Positions 7,767-18,220 of a DNA stretch of 23,809 nucleotides are shown in pieces. A program made the translations under genes and the position numbers. The notes under the pieces were generated by a model. That model was not told the origin of the DNA, ran no database searches, and saw only the letters and a list, made by a program, of their open reading frames with translations. The stretch's first letter is position 1; the number at the start of each line of letters is the position of its first letter. The DNA lies in assembly GCA_016800925.1 (NCBI GenBank), contig JABCPU010000853.1, positions 1 through 23,809 on the forward strand. Direction: 5' to 3'. Source of the stretch: Suillus spraguei. Lineage: Eukaryota; Basidiomycota; Agaricomycetes; Boletales; Suillaceae.

Positions 7767-10335
7767 CCTATTTATTTTCCTTCTCACTATCAGACTTGCA
7801 TAATTATCTCATACGCGCTCGCATATGTTAAAAAGGACTCAACATACATACCGTTACAGTTACATCCCGTTACATCCCTTCACTTGGACTTAGTATCTGA
7901 AACGCTCACTAGTCACAATCCATTTGCTTTTGAACTTTCCTCCATTCAAACATCACTCTTTGGTTTAACCGCCGGTAACTTTACCGCTCGAAGTACCACG
8001 CGACTTTCGACTTCGTTACTCATAACCAGACCACGGCCAGTGATCTCGCTGGGTCGCTACCTCTCTCACCCACATTCTCGTTCATATGGAGTTGCCGCTA
8101 CCGCCAGTAGTAATAACATATTTGTCTCACTCAAGTAACTTTGTTCTTGCTCTCGCTAGCTAACCGTTGTAGCTATCCTTACCGCCCAAGTACCGCTGAC
8201 ATCATGCTAGTACCACCGCTAACCTTGGAAGTTGGAATCTTCGTTGCCTTATTAGTACTTCCTTGTTTCCTTCGCACTAACTTAGAAGGAATTGCTTCTA
8301 TTGCAGTCCTCTTGGGTTGAATATCTCACTCACGCCTTCAGTAGGATTATTGTTGCGCTTATACTTAGGTCAGCGGTAGTTTCTTCATTTCACCAGAACT
8401 TTTGTTGTGGCTGCGGAGCTAGGGCGTACCTCAGCTGGCATCGTGATCCCAATCAAGCACAAGATGGCCCTCAAGTAGTACCACATTGTTACAACAGACA
8501 TAAAGAGCAACAGACTGACGGGATCCAGTCAGTAGTTCAACAGACCTTTGTCTAACACCTCCATTTACTAAGACCTCAGTATGAGTTTCGCATGGGCGCT
8601 GTTAGGCTACTCCTTACCTTGACCTATGTCCATATAAAACAAACTCACTTTAAAGTAGACCCTGATCTGGAAGAACACTTTGCCACAGTGTTCTAACAGG
8701 GGTCGACCAGCATTCCTTCCAGCTATGAACGATTGGTTTACTCCGAGCGCACATCTGGTCTCAGCAGTATCAAACTGCTTATTCGCTAGGCCTCTGGTGA
8801 CCTAAATGCAAGGATGGAACTTCACTGTTGTGAATACCTACACACACCTTCGCTGTTAACCGGTAAACCAAGCCTAGACCTTGGAAAACCCCAGCTGCAC
8901 TTCAGTCGCCTGAACCATGAGCATACCCACACCCTCCCCAGTAGCAAGATCAGTAGATCTTGATACCTATCAACTCAGTGATCAGCTATTCACTATTTAC
9001 CCCTGCCAAGTTGAATCCCTTGCAACCCATGTCAAACAATGCTTTCAGCTTCGCAAGCTAAGTACAAGCCCAACGAAGGTAGGCAGGTTGTGGGAGGACC
9101 TGCACACCATGCTTTCCCTGTTTATACAGACAAATACTACGCCAAAAACAGCAATCATAATATAAGCCATGAGATAAACTGAAAAATGCTGAGTGCTATC
9201 TATTCTCGCATTGTTCGGTATTTAATGTACATGTGATTTCCATACTTTATGTATATATGTTGCAGCAATGCTCATTTTGCTGCAGGCTCTTTATTGTGAA
9301 GCTCCCATGCCGCGCTCCTCAAGTGCTTGCTGAGCACACCTGTCCTCCTGAACTTGTGCCCCATGATATATCTGCTTACCCTAATTATTATCATGCTCTC
9401 TACCATCCTCAATACCACTCCTATCATTTTGCACTTGGCTCTTAACCTGTCTTTGAAAACATTGTGCTTCGCATCCTTCTTGTTTGTTGCCCTTTACTGG
9501 CTGTGTCACTTTCGATGGTGTGTCCATTGTTATTAATCAGTGCAGAGAACAAGGAAGTGCTCAGCCATTGCAACATGCCAGTGTCACCGGGAATTGGTGT
9601 GAACATGGTGCTATGATCGTTGTAGAGGATAGTGTTGAGTTGCACGCAAGTCTCGGACACGTTCTGCAAAGTAATACCAACTCAGGTTTTACAGTGAACC
9701 CGCTGACAAACACATAGCGTACTTGTACAGAAAAATTCCTACTTATATATGCCAGCCAACGCTAAGACCATGCTGCCGACACCCAGTAATATTGTGCCAT
9801 TGATGCGCCATTGATTCTGAAGATTCCCGATAAGTGTCGAGCTCATACCTCGATCCCTGATAATCCAACAGGTAGCAATGATATCGTTGTTTTCACCGGC
9901 TGTCACAACAATGAGTGTTGTTTACAGCAGGCTCCAGACCTCTCACATTGCATTGTGTGGACTGATCTGCCTAGCCAACTGAATAGTGGAAAGGAGGCAA
10001 ACTTGGACATCTAGAGCAGCACACTGCTCTTATGGTAAAGAACTTCATGCAAATGCCAGTGAGTGCAGACGTCCATATGAGCATCAATCAGCGCTTGGCA
10101 ACAGCCATGGCAGAGGCTTTCGCCATGCAGGTCGATGAGATGATCAACAGTCTCACCATCTTACTACCTTCGGAGGACGCAAAGGTTTTTGGCTGCCTTT
10201 ATAGGCTGACTAGTTGCTTTCTTCATCATTGCAAACATTCTGATTGCATCGTTCTAATAATATTACTTATTTGTTCACATCACATGTGTGTTTCTTTAAT
10301 CTAATTGTATTTATTTTATACACAGTACTCATGAG
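7767..10335. other. gene-poor region, no identifiable gene
   Basis: Only short open frames occur (for example 8917-9165, 9484-9717, 9811-10014 and 10032-10304, all plus strand). None shows a domain I recognise or a consistent splice model linking them. Their amino-acid composition is not clearly random, so a decayed or rapidly evolving gene at 8900-10300 remains possible. Two small perfect hairpins are present: GAACACT..AGTGTTC at 8673-8693 and AGAGCAG..CTGCTCT at 10013-10030. Confidence 0.4.
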
Positions 10336-10345
10336 TAAACCCCAT

Positions 10346-10430
10346 GCGGGTGCAGGTACAGGTCTTGCACCGGCACAAAACCTGTACCCGTCAGATTTGC
10401 CGGGTCCGGGTATGGGTGCAGATATGACGG
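10346..10430 (+). repeat. G-rich hairpin-forming patch
   Basis: GGTACAGGT at 10355-10363 pairs with ACCTGTACC at 10380-10388, and GGTGCA with TGCACC nested inside the same segment. Two alternative hairpins are therefore possible. GGGTCCGGGTATGGGTGC follows. It stands out from the AT-rich surroundings and resembles GGGTnC-type dispersed fungal repeats. Confidence 0.5.
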
Positions 10431-11354
10431 GATTTTACCTATGCAGTTCCCTGTCCAAGGTAACATACATCATCATGGCGATCGGCTTTGCTGGTTGCTT
10501 GGCAGATCTGTTATGGTACTTCTCAAATTACTGAAACTCACACATACCCAAAAACCCTTCCTAACCATGAATGTTTCAAATGTAGGTGATAGAGACTAAC
10601 ACAAACTTTCGTTTCCGTGTGCTTCCCATAGTTTTCTCGAACTTTTCATGGATTACCAATATCACATAACACCCAACATTAACTTGTCTGAATGATTCAC
10701 AACATCATGGAGGCATATCATTATGGTGCTAGTGTAGGATGGCATAGCTTGGCAGTTATTTTTTCCAGGAGACGATGAATTGCGCTACGAACGCCTCGCA
10801 TGCCAATTTTTCCATGTAAAGGATGATGGTCATTTAGAACTAGAACAGTAGTAGTGGTTTAAATACTGCGGGTTGTGTCACATCTGACCGCGTAACCTGT
10901 GACACATCTATCCGGCCCGGGATGAGCGAACTGAACCGGTTTCGGGCACGGTGCATCGTAATTTATAAATAGCAGCACGCATAAGCGCCCAGCTTGTTTA
11001 TTTTTACCTCACCCTCATTATTACGAATGGCCGGGCCATTCTATGATGGATTTGGACTGCTGCCAACGCCTGGTAGTGAGGCTCTACATTACGTACATGC
11101 ATCGTCTGAACAATTACTGTCAAATCTGTAGACTTTGTTGCCACAAACTTGAACGAGGCGTAGCTAAATCTTAATGCCGCACCACATCTGCATCAACAAC
11201 AGGAATACTAACTATGTAGGAGAAGCGATATGACCCCAATCAAGATCTTTCATAAAACATCAATCTCAAACAATGCGATTATATCTACTTGCCTCATCTA
11301 GCACAAGTATATATGCAACGTACAACAACTCCAACTTCTTTTCCATCCGCCCAA
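10431..11354. other. intergenic region downstream of OLA1, no gene seen
   Basis: No ORF of interest. It contains a 9-bp perfect inverted repeat TGTGTCACA..TGTGACACA at 10874-10882 and 10898-10906, within a GC-richer island (about 10870-10970) that ends in a TTTATAAATAGCAG motif at about 10963. That could be a TATA box, but no gene follows it. The last part should hold the OLA1 3' end. Confidence 0.4.
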
Positions 11355-13493
11355 TTAACCAGATTTCCAGTAAGCAATATCTCCGTCCACCACTAGGTCG
11401 TCCGTCAGTGAGTGATAGTCTTAAGGGAACGACGGGAATAACTCACTCTCATAAGGCTTGCCTTGCTGTCTCAGTTTACCAGCAGCCTTAACAGCAGCTT
11501 CGCTTCCGTGCTCCTTGAGGTCCTCATACGTCATAATTTCACCACAAACAAACTTGTTCTCAAAGTCCGAGCTACATAAGTGTGAGAAAGGGTGAAATCA
11601 AAATAGAAATTCGGCATACTGAATAACACCAGCTGCCTGCGGTGCCTTTGTCCCCTTGCGAATCGTCCATGCACGCACTTCATCGGGTCCACATGTGAAG
11701 TAGCGGATTAACTGTGATCAAAAATTCGGATCAATGAGCTATCAGTGACCAGCGGACGAGACCCACGTCAAGACTGGAGTACCCCGCCTGTGTTATCTTT
11801 CCGAGAGCACTCTGCGCTCCTGGTTCTTTTTGAGCTTCGGCACGTTCATCGTCCGGAAGCTGCGCAAGACGCTCCTCCAGTGATACGGAAAATGGGATGA
11901 GGGGGTCGCCGGGGTTGTGTGTGTCAATCCAGCCCTTGATCTTGGCTAGCCTATGTCCAAGCGTGAGCTACGGTAACTGAGAGAGTCTGGTAAAAGCTGT
12001 ACCACTTGTTCTTCTTGCGGATGTAGTCCTTCTCGCTAAGATTGACGAGGTAAGTGATGGGCTTGGCGGTTAGTAGGGTAAGGCTGTTGACGACCTCAAT
12101 CTATGGATGATAGTGGGTGTTAGCGTACGCCAAGAAAGTAGCGAGTTCATGAAATCAGAGTTGAAAAAATATCATTGAAAGATGGGGCGTTACTCCCGCC
12201 TCAAAGAGCTGGGTTGATCGAGCTGATGCTCTTTTTCATCGCTCAAAAACGAGAACGAGAATATGTTATTTACCTGTGGAATAATGGTCAGTATGATAAA
12301 TGAAGACCGCAGATGACCAAGGAATCAGAAAAAAGTGATATTTCAAAGGAATATTGGGGCGTTACTCCCTCCTCAACGAGCTGGGTTAATCGAGCAAAAG
12401 CTCTTTTTCATCGCTTGAAAGCGATCATAAGATTAGGATATTTACCTGTAGGACGATGGTCAGCATGATAGACGAAGATTATGACGGCAAGGAGGGGATC
12501 AGAAAAAACAATTATCTCAAAGGAATAGTGGGGCGTTACTCCCTCCTCAACGAGCTGGGTTATCGAGCAAATGCTCTTTTTCATCAGGGTACGAACCAAA
12601 GTGCTGGTCGAAAAAAAAATTCAACAAAAAAGACTTGCCTCTTTATTGTTCCACTCGCACTTCCTGACATCCTTGCCATCGACGGTAAGGGCCTTATAGA
12701 TTTTCTCAATTGTTGCCTACAGCGTGAGTCCGCACCAGCTACACACCAAACAGTGTTTCCAGCTAGACGCACGATTTCTTCCTTCTTAGCCTTATCCGCC
12801 AAACTGTTATTGCCCAGCGATCGACCAGTGCGCTTGAGGCCATCAAGGTGCTTCTCCACCCACTCAATATCTTTGAGACGAAGCTCGGTCTGGATGATCT
12901 CCATGTCACGGAGAGGGTCAACATCGCCCTCTACATGGATGACTTCGGCGTCATCGAAAGCACGGACCACCTGGAAGATACCATCGACAGCACGAACATG
13001 AGACAAGAATGCGTTTCCAAGTCCTGCACCTGTTGATGCACCCTACAAATATGTCGGCGGGGAAATCAGGGTACATGGGTCGGGACGTACCGCAGTAAGA
13101 CCCGCAATATCAATGCAGGTGAGAAAAGCAGGCACGCGCGAGGCGGGCTTGTACAGATCGCAAAGCCACTCGAAACGCGCATCCGGAACGGGGATACGCG
13201 CTTCTTCTGGGTTGATTGTTGCGTATGGAAAGTTGGCAGCCTTTCCCAAATCTAAGATATTGATATTTTAAACTCGAATGTGTGACTATATAAGGGCTAT
13301 ATCCGCACCGGTGTCGGATAGAACATTGAAGAAAGATGATTTTCGACATTCGGAAGACCTATACGGATGGTTGTTGAGTATAAATTCAATTGCAAGATGA
13401 GAAGCGCATACCGACGATACCGATCTTCAAGTTATTGCTTGGACGACCAAGCAAAACTTTTTTCTCTGCGGCAGCAGCCTTCTTGGGAGGCAT
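11355..13493 (-). CDS. OLA1: Obg-like ATPase 1 (YchF/OLA1 family), frameshifted in the P-loop
   Basis: Ten exons (minus): 13493-13412, 13358-13309, 13251-13091, 13042-12773, 12716-12639, 12100-12003, 11950-11767, 11711-11620, 11571-11447 and 11392-11355. The product would be about 392 residues, the usual OLA1 length. Start [12 protein letters not shown] and LKIGIVG are followed by the G1 motif region LPNV, then [18 protein letters not shown], the G3-like DIAGL, and the family-specific G4 variant NLSE, which replaces NKxD and underlies ATP rather than GTP preference. The C-terminal TGS-type domain has [20 protein letters not shown] and FVCGEIM. The family is a ribosome-associated cytosolic ATPase. 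One base is missing in exon 2 at about 13344, between the Val and Gly of NVGKSS; the flanking frames are otherwise open. The intron at 12101-12638 is exceptional and has its own entry. Confidence 0.93.
12101..12638 (-). repeat. three tandem intron-like units forming one 538-bp OLA1 intron
   Basis: In gene orientation the units are 12638-12446 (193 bp), 12445-12274 (172 bp) and 12273-12101 (173 bp). All share a core starting GATGAAAAAGAGC, with a small hairpin (GAGCATTTGCTC) and GGGAGTAACGCCCC. The first unit opens with GCAAGT, a GC-type donor directly after the codons NNKE. Units 2 and 3 open with GTAAAT. Units 1 and 2 end with CTGACC, a pyrimidine-containing tract and CAG; unit 3 ends CTAACACC...CATAG before the exon IEVVNSL. 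At 12446/12445 and 12274/12273 an acceptor touches a donor with no exon base between. Removing the whole 538 bp restores the OLA1 frame. Confidence 0.9.
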
Positions 13494-13840
13494 TTTCTTC
13501 TTCTTAGCTTGGAGAGTGTGCGACGCAGAAAACGGCCGCAGAAAAATAAAAGAAGACGCAGTAGATGGACGGGGAAGACAATGCAGGCAGAATTGCCGCC
13601 ATCGATCTATCATCTTCCAAAAAAAACTAGTCACGAGCTCTACAAGAAAGAGAGAAATTCGGGGAAATTATCCCTTTATGGAACTCTCACGGCTACTACT
13701 TCGGCATACTATATCCAAATATAGAAGGCATCCTGCCGGAAGTATTATTAGCAGGACTTCTGGCCGTGGTGTATACCACGCTCGCAGTTGGTTAGCTACC
13801 CAGACAACGAACCGACATATCTTCCTTGTAAAAAAACGCG
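13494..13840. promoter_or_regulatory. divergent promoter region of OLA1 and the GPI-protein gene
   Basis: 347 bp between two divergent start codons. It contains GTGGTGTATACCAC, a near-palindrome at about 13769-13782, and A/T-rich stretches. No convincing TATA box for either gene. The plus-strand open frame through it (13390-14043) overlaps OLA1 exon 1 and looks accidental. Confidence 0.45.
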
Positions 13841-14519
13841 ATGAAGAGCGCTATACTAGCTGCAATCGCCCTGTGTGTGTCGTGGGCACATGCCCAGACA
13901 GTGACCACCACCAATATGTATGCTTATCGACCCTTCTACACTGTTTCCGTCTGATTAATTGTTGCTGGAACAGCGCTGGTGCCACAGTCGTGGAAGATGT
14001 GACAGTAAATCTTAACGGTATTGCTACAACACAAATATTGTAAGTGAAATTGTCGTTTACATCCTTGAAGTCCATGCTCAGATGTCGGCACTATTTAACA
14101 GGGAAACCATTACTACGAGCATTCTATCCACAACAACTACCACCACACCTGGGGGAACCCAAATCGTAGCAACTACTACTTCGACTACGCAGAATCAGGG
14201 TCCCGTAGAACAACCCGGATCAACAGCGCTAGTACCAGGGGGACCTACCCCATACACCTATACCACCACAAATGCAGCTGGCTCTACCATCGCCGTGGTA
14301 GCAACCTTTACACCTACAGGGCCTGCCACTGTGTTGCCAACCCCAATGACCACTGGCACAATCCTCAACTATTCATCGTATATTGCTTCGGTCGGGACGA
14401 GTGCAGCAGCAACATCTGGTGCAACCCGCCGGTCATTCTCGCTCTCCGGCGGTTGGTATGGACTAGTAGCAAGCACGATGCTGGGCATTGGCGGAGGAGT
14501 ATGGTTTATAATGTTATAA
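13841..14519 (+). CDS. Ser/Thr-rich secreted protein, probably GPI-anchored
   Basis: Exons are 13841-13917, 13974-14039 and 14102-14519, giving 186 residues. The start is set by a clear signal peptide (MKSAILAAIALCVSWAHA, then QTVTTT). The first intron has GTATGC and ends GGAACAG with CTGATTAAT upstream; the second has GTAAGT and ends TTTAACAG. The mature part is dominated by Thr/Ser/Pro/Gly (for example TTTTTTPGGTQIVATTTSTT and PGGPTPYTYTTTNAAG), as in heavily O-mannosylated cell-wall proteins. It ends with a short hydrophobic tail (WYGLVASTMLGIGGGVWFIM) preceded by Ser/Gly-rich residues, which suits a GPI-attachment signal; a single C-terminal membrane anchor is the alternative. I do not recognise a catalytic domain. 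Cell-surface location is inferred from these features. Confidence 0.8.
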
Positions 14520-14985
14520 GGAGCACGTTTTATACCAATGTGAGTCGAAGGATGGTCGGCTAGATATGGACTCTTGATGTGTGATGAACACAGACACTCG
14601 TTACATGTTATCTCGGGCTACTCTAGTTACTCTGTTGTCTCCTTCGTCTATCGACAACAGTACTTATTCAAGTTTATCTTGATACCATATGATGGGTTTT
14701 GACCTCATCATGATTCACAGTTATATACATGAAATCTTTGTTGATCTCGTATTACTAGTAGTACCTACTGCATTCAGATCCAGTAGTAATCAAGCACTGC
14801 AGTGACAAAGATCCTTTTGGAATGCGGCGCGACCGTCGGATCGACCTAACATCGAAACTCCCGTCAAAGCACATCGACCACGTTCCATAATTTGACTCCG
14901 CGATATTCTGCTTGACACCGTTGTGTGGCTCGTTGTGGAGCTTTAAAAGCAAGTCTTGTGATCGTCACTTTTCCAAACTTTATCC
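14520..14985. other. intergenic region between the GPI-protein and MED25-like genes
   Basis: 466 bp between co-oriented genes. An inverted repeat ATTACTA..TAGTAAT spans 14751-14790. No independent ORF is convincing; the frame at 14755-14952 (minus) has no recognisable content. It should contain the 3' end of one gene and the promoter of the next. Confidence 0.4.
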
Positions 14986-17900
14986 ATGTCCAATCAGTTA
15001 CAATCGCAGCAACAGGCATCACAACTTGAAGGCCAAGCTCAGTCCAATACCGCAGGTCAAGAAGTGCTCGCCGTTGCCTGCGTCATCGATGCCTCCCTAG
15101 CACTTGCTGCAGAATGGACTCGTGTGTTCACTGCGTACATCCTGCCGATTCTCAAGCGTCTGAACGAAGCACACAGCGGGCATAATGTTCGTTTTACCTG
15201 GATCGTTCCTCTGTTAAGTAACGTGCTGAGTATGGGCAATATGTTTAGTTCCGACTAGGTTTAGTGACGTATGGCGCTGCGGATCATCCACTGGTATCAA
15301 AACGTTTCTTTTTCCTCCCAAATGTCGTGATGAAGGAATTGCGCGAGGAACCTGGGAACCTAGGAATTGGCACCGTGAGCGGTGTAAGGGGGCTATCCGC
15401 CCTGGAGGGAATGGTTGCTGCTATCGAGGTGTGTACTACCGTGTCTTGACCTAGCACTTCTCACCCTAAGCTGTAACGGAAGTCATTTGACATATTGTAT
15501 AACTCGCTCCCTTCGGCTGGTCCGAAGGATGGTCGAATACACGTGTCGCATATAATACATATCGCTGGAAGTCCACCCGATTCTGCGCAAAGGCCCAAAT
15601 GTAATAAATTTCCGCATCTCGACACAGTATCATGGGACACGCTGCCGGTAGAACTCAAGAAGGTTAGCACCCTCGGATCAAGTTTTCACATTAATTTGAT
15701 CTGCCTCATAGAGAAAAATCAATCTGAGTCTTGTCACACTACAACAGATACAACAGTTCCAGGATGTGCAGTCTGCCGTCAGTTCACATTTGTGTCCATC
15801 GAGTTGTGATTGAAAACCCTCCTCCCTCAGACCTCAGCGCCAACTCCGCAAACCATCCCCTGGTTCACTGTCTACGCACCGCACACACTCATGCTTTCTG
15901 GATTTCCCCCGTTGTCGGGTGTGCAGACCCCAAAACTCAGTGAGCTTTCACGAACAACCTCACTCCCATTCCCGCGCTCACAAAACCCAGACGCTGCAAA
16001 GCGTTCAAACGAGTCTCCTCAAACACCAGATACCAAACGACAGAAGGTCGGGGAAAAAAGCTCGCCAGCACTTGGCCCGCGTGCCCCTGGAGGTCCAGTC
16101 GGCCAGAGACCGCCTTCTCGGCAGATTCCCACGCCTTCTGTCCTACCTTCCACTCTACCTCTTCAACCACACCCGCAACTGCTCCAGCCTTCTCCCAAAC
16201 CGCCGCACGCAACCACGACATCTACACCTAGTCCTGCAAAACCTCCTGCAGCACCCGCTACACATCCGCCTTCCAATGTGCCAAACCCCAACGCTCCCCC
16301 TATGCAGTTCCCTCCTAACATCAGCATGGTAGTCGAGCGTGGAAAAGCTCTCGAAGTCGAGATTAAAGCCCTCGACGCCAAAATACAGGAAGCACAGTCT
16401 GCTGGGAACGCTGCAGATGTCGAGCCGCTTAAGATGGAGCGCGCCACGAAATTTCAGCAGGTGATAAAGATCAAGAATTTTTTGAGCCAAATGGTGAACA
16501 GGCCTGCGATGGGCGGTTCAAATTCGGGTGCAGGAGGGTCGGGAGAAATGCCTCAGTCTCAGTCTCAGCCTCAATTAGTGGCGAGCAACATGAAGTTGGA
16601 AGATGCAGCACCACCAACAGTGTCTGCACCCGTATCTGTGCCTATAGAGGATCAGAAGCCACCAGTTACAGATCAGAAGCCGCCGCTGACAGATCAGCAG
16701 GCACTACTGCACTTCATGCAGACGCGTGCAGGATTCTCGAGTCCAGAAGTCGCCGCGCAAATGCACAAGTTGCTCAACAAGACTGGTCTCCAGGGATCAA
16801 CCTTGTCCGATTCACCCAAGCTCCGACCAGCCCATCCGTCTGCCTCCGGATCTACCTCTCAGCATCAGTCTCAGCCCCATCACCAGTCTCAGCACCAGTC
16901 TCAGCCCCAGGCATCGACCTCGGCGATATCAGGGGGGCAAAAGCAATGGGAAGGCTCTTTCGCCTTCACTGTACAGCATGCTGGGCAATCAAAGGGGTTC
17001 GAAGTGCAGGTAGTGGCTGTTGGTTCTAAGGGTCAACTGTACGTCATCAAACAGTTTCTATGGTCTAATACTAATTCCTTGTGTAGCCACACGGAAAAAT
17101 GGCCGGAGAGAATGTTCATCAATATATCACAAACAGGAATGAAGGATCCCGTGGAATTAAAGCTGTGGCTCCAGAAACACCGCCAATCTGTTGTGATGGT
17201 CCAGTTCAAGCCCCAAGCGCGGACCTTTGAACAGAAAATGAATGACATGATTCATCATGTATTGATGAAGACCATGGTGGACGCACGAACAGCTAGTGTT
17301 CCGTTTATTTTCACTTCCCGTTTTTTCACTGATGTTTTTTGATATTTAGTTTGGCGTAGTGGCGTGGCAACTTCCTTCTGGGTCTATGTCACACAACATG
17401 ATTGTGTTCCCGATGAATAATGTGCTAGTGGGGGCAGTGTTCCCCCTTACCGGACTTCCAGATCTGCCAGGCTCTAGCAAAGTCGACGCCTCAAATCCGC
17501 AACCGCAAATGCAACCCCAACAACAATCACAACTGCAACTGCAGCCGCAACCACAACTACAACACCCAGGCGTGTTAGCTCCTGAGATGCTGACGCAACT
17601 TCAGGGCCTTAACCCGCAGCAGCAAAGGAGCTTCATGCAACAACTCACACTGCAGCAGCAGATACGGCTGCGGCAACGACATCAACTACAGCAGCATCAG
17701 CAACAACAACTACAGACGGGGGCAATGCAGCAAGAGGTACCAGCACCAGCACCTGGCGTGGGAATGCAGAATATGAGTCCGTTTTCGAATGGAGCGAATC
17801 TGCCAATGAACATGTTTGTGAGTTGTTTTACGGCATGCGTACGTGGGGATATGTTAATAATTCGATATGAACAGGGCGGTGGCGGGGTATCGCAGAGGCA

Positions 17901-18006
17901 AATCAATGGGGGTATGCATCTTGGCGGTGTGGGGACGGTGAATAGTGAGATGATGCAGTCGTTTATGCAACGGAGTGCGAACGGTCAAGGGATGAACCCT
18001 TCATGA
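14986..18006 (+). CDS. Mediator subunit 25-like protein (VWA domain, Q/P-rich)
   Basis: Eight-exon model: 14986-15217, 15259 (or 15265)-15428, 15483-15662, 15712-15777, 15831-17038, 17087-17297, 17350-17817 and 17875-18006, about 888 residues. Residues about 28-220 read as the MED25 von Willebrand-type domain: VLAVACVIDASLALAAEW, LKRLNEAHSGHNVRFTW, VTYGAADHPLVSKRFFF, LGIGTVSGVRGLSALEGM and RIHVSHIIHIAGSPPDSA. A long Pro-rich linker, a coiled coil (about ALEVEIKALDAKIQEAQSA), Gln/His-rich runs and a C-terminal region with EKWPERMFI and FGVVAWQLPSG follow. The last part is Gln-rich. The family joins activators to the Mediator complex in the nucleus. Intron 1 is very short (41 or 47 bp, both in frame), and the exon 6 donor (GTTCCG) is weak, so those junctions are the least certain. 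No frameshift was found in 2.7 kb of coding sequence. Confidence 0.75.
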
Positions 18007-18220
18007 TTGATCAAGAGCGTCCCACTTTCTTTGGAGCCTGGTTCCTTGAGGTTGAGAACAATATGGATTGATATGCAACGGCAAGCATAGCTTCGGAATT
18101 TTACATTGATTGTTATGCTCTACTAACCATACATCATACACACATGCATGTTATCTTGTACACACTCCAAGAACTTTGTTGTTTTATCGTATTGCAATTA
18201 TGGTATAGGAATTCTGCATT

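Noticed and set aside
12456..13001. 181-codon plus-strand open frame
   Set aside because: Antisense to OLA1 exons and its tandem intron; the minus-strand reading is the conserved protein.
13390..14043. 217-codon plus-strand frame
   Set aside because: Overlaps OLA1 exon 1 in antisense, the promoter, and exon 1-2 of the GPI-protein gene in another frame; no signal of coding.
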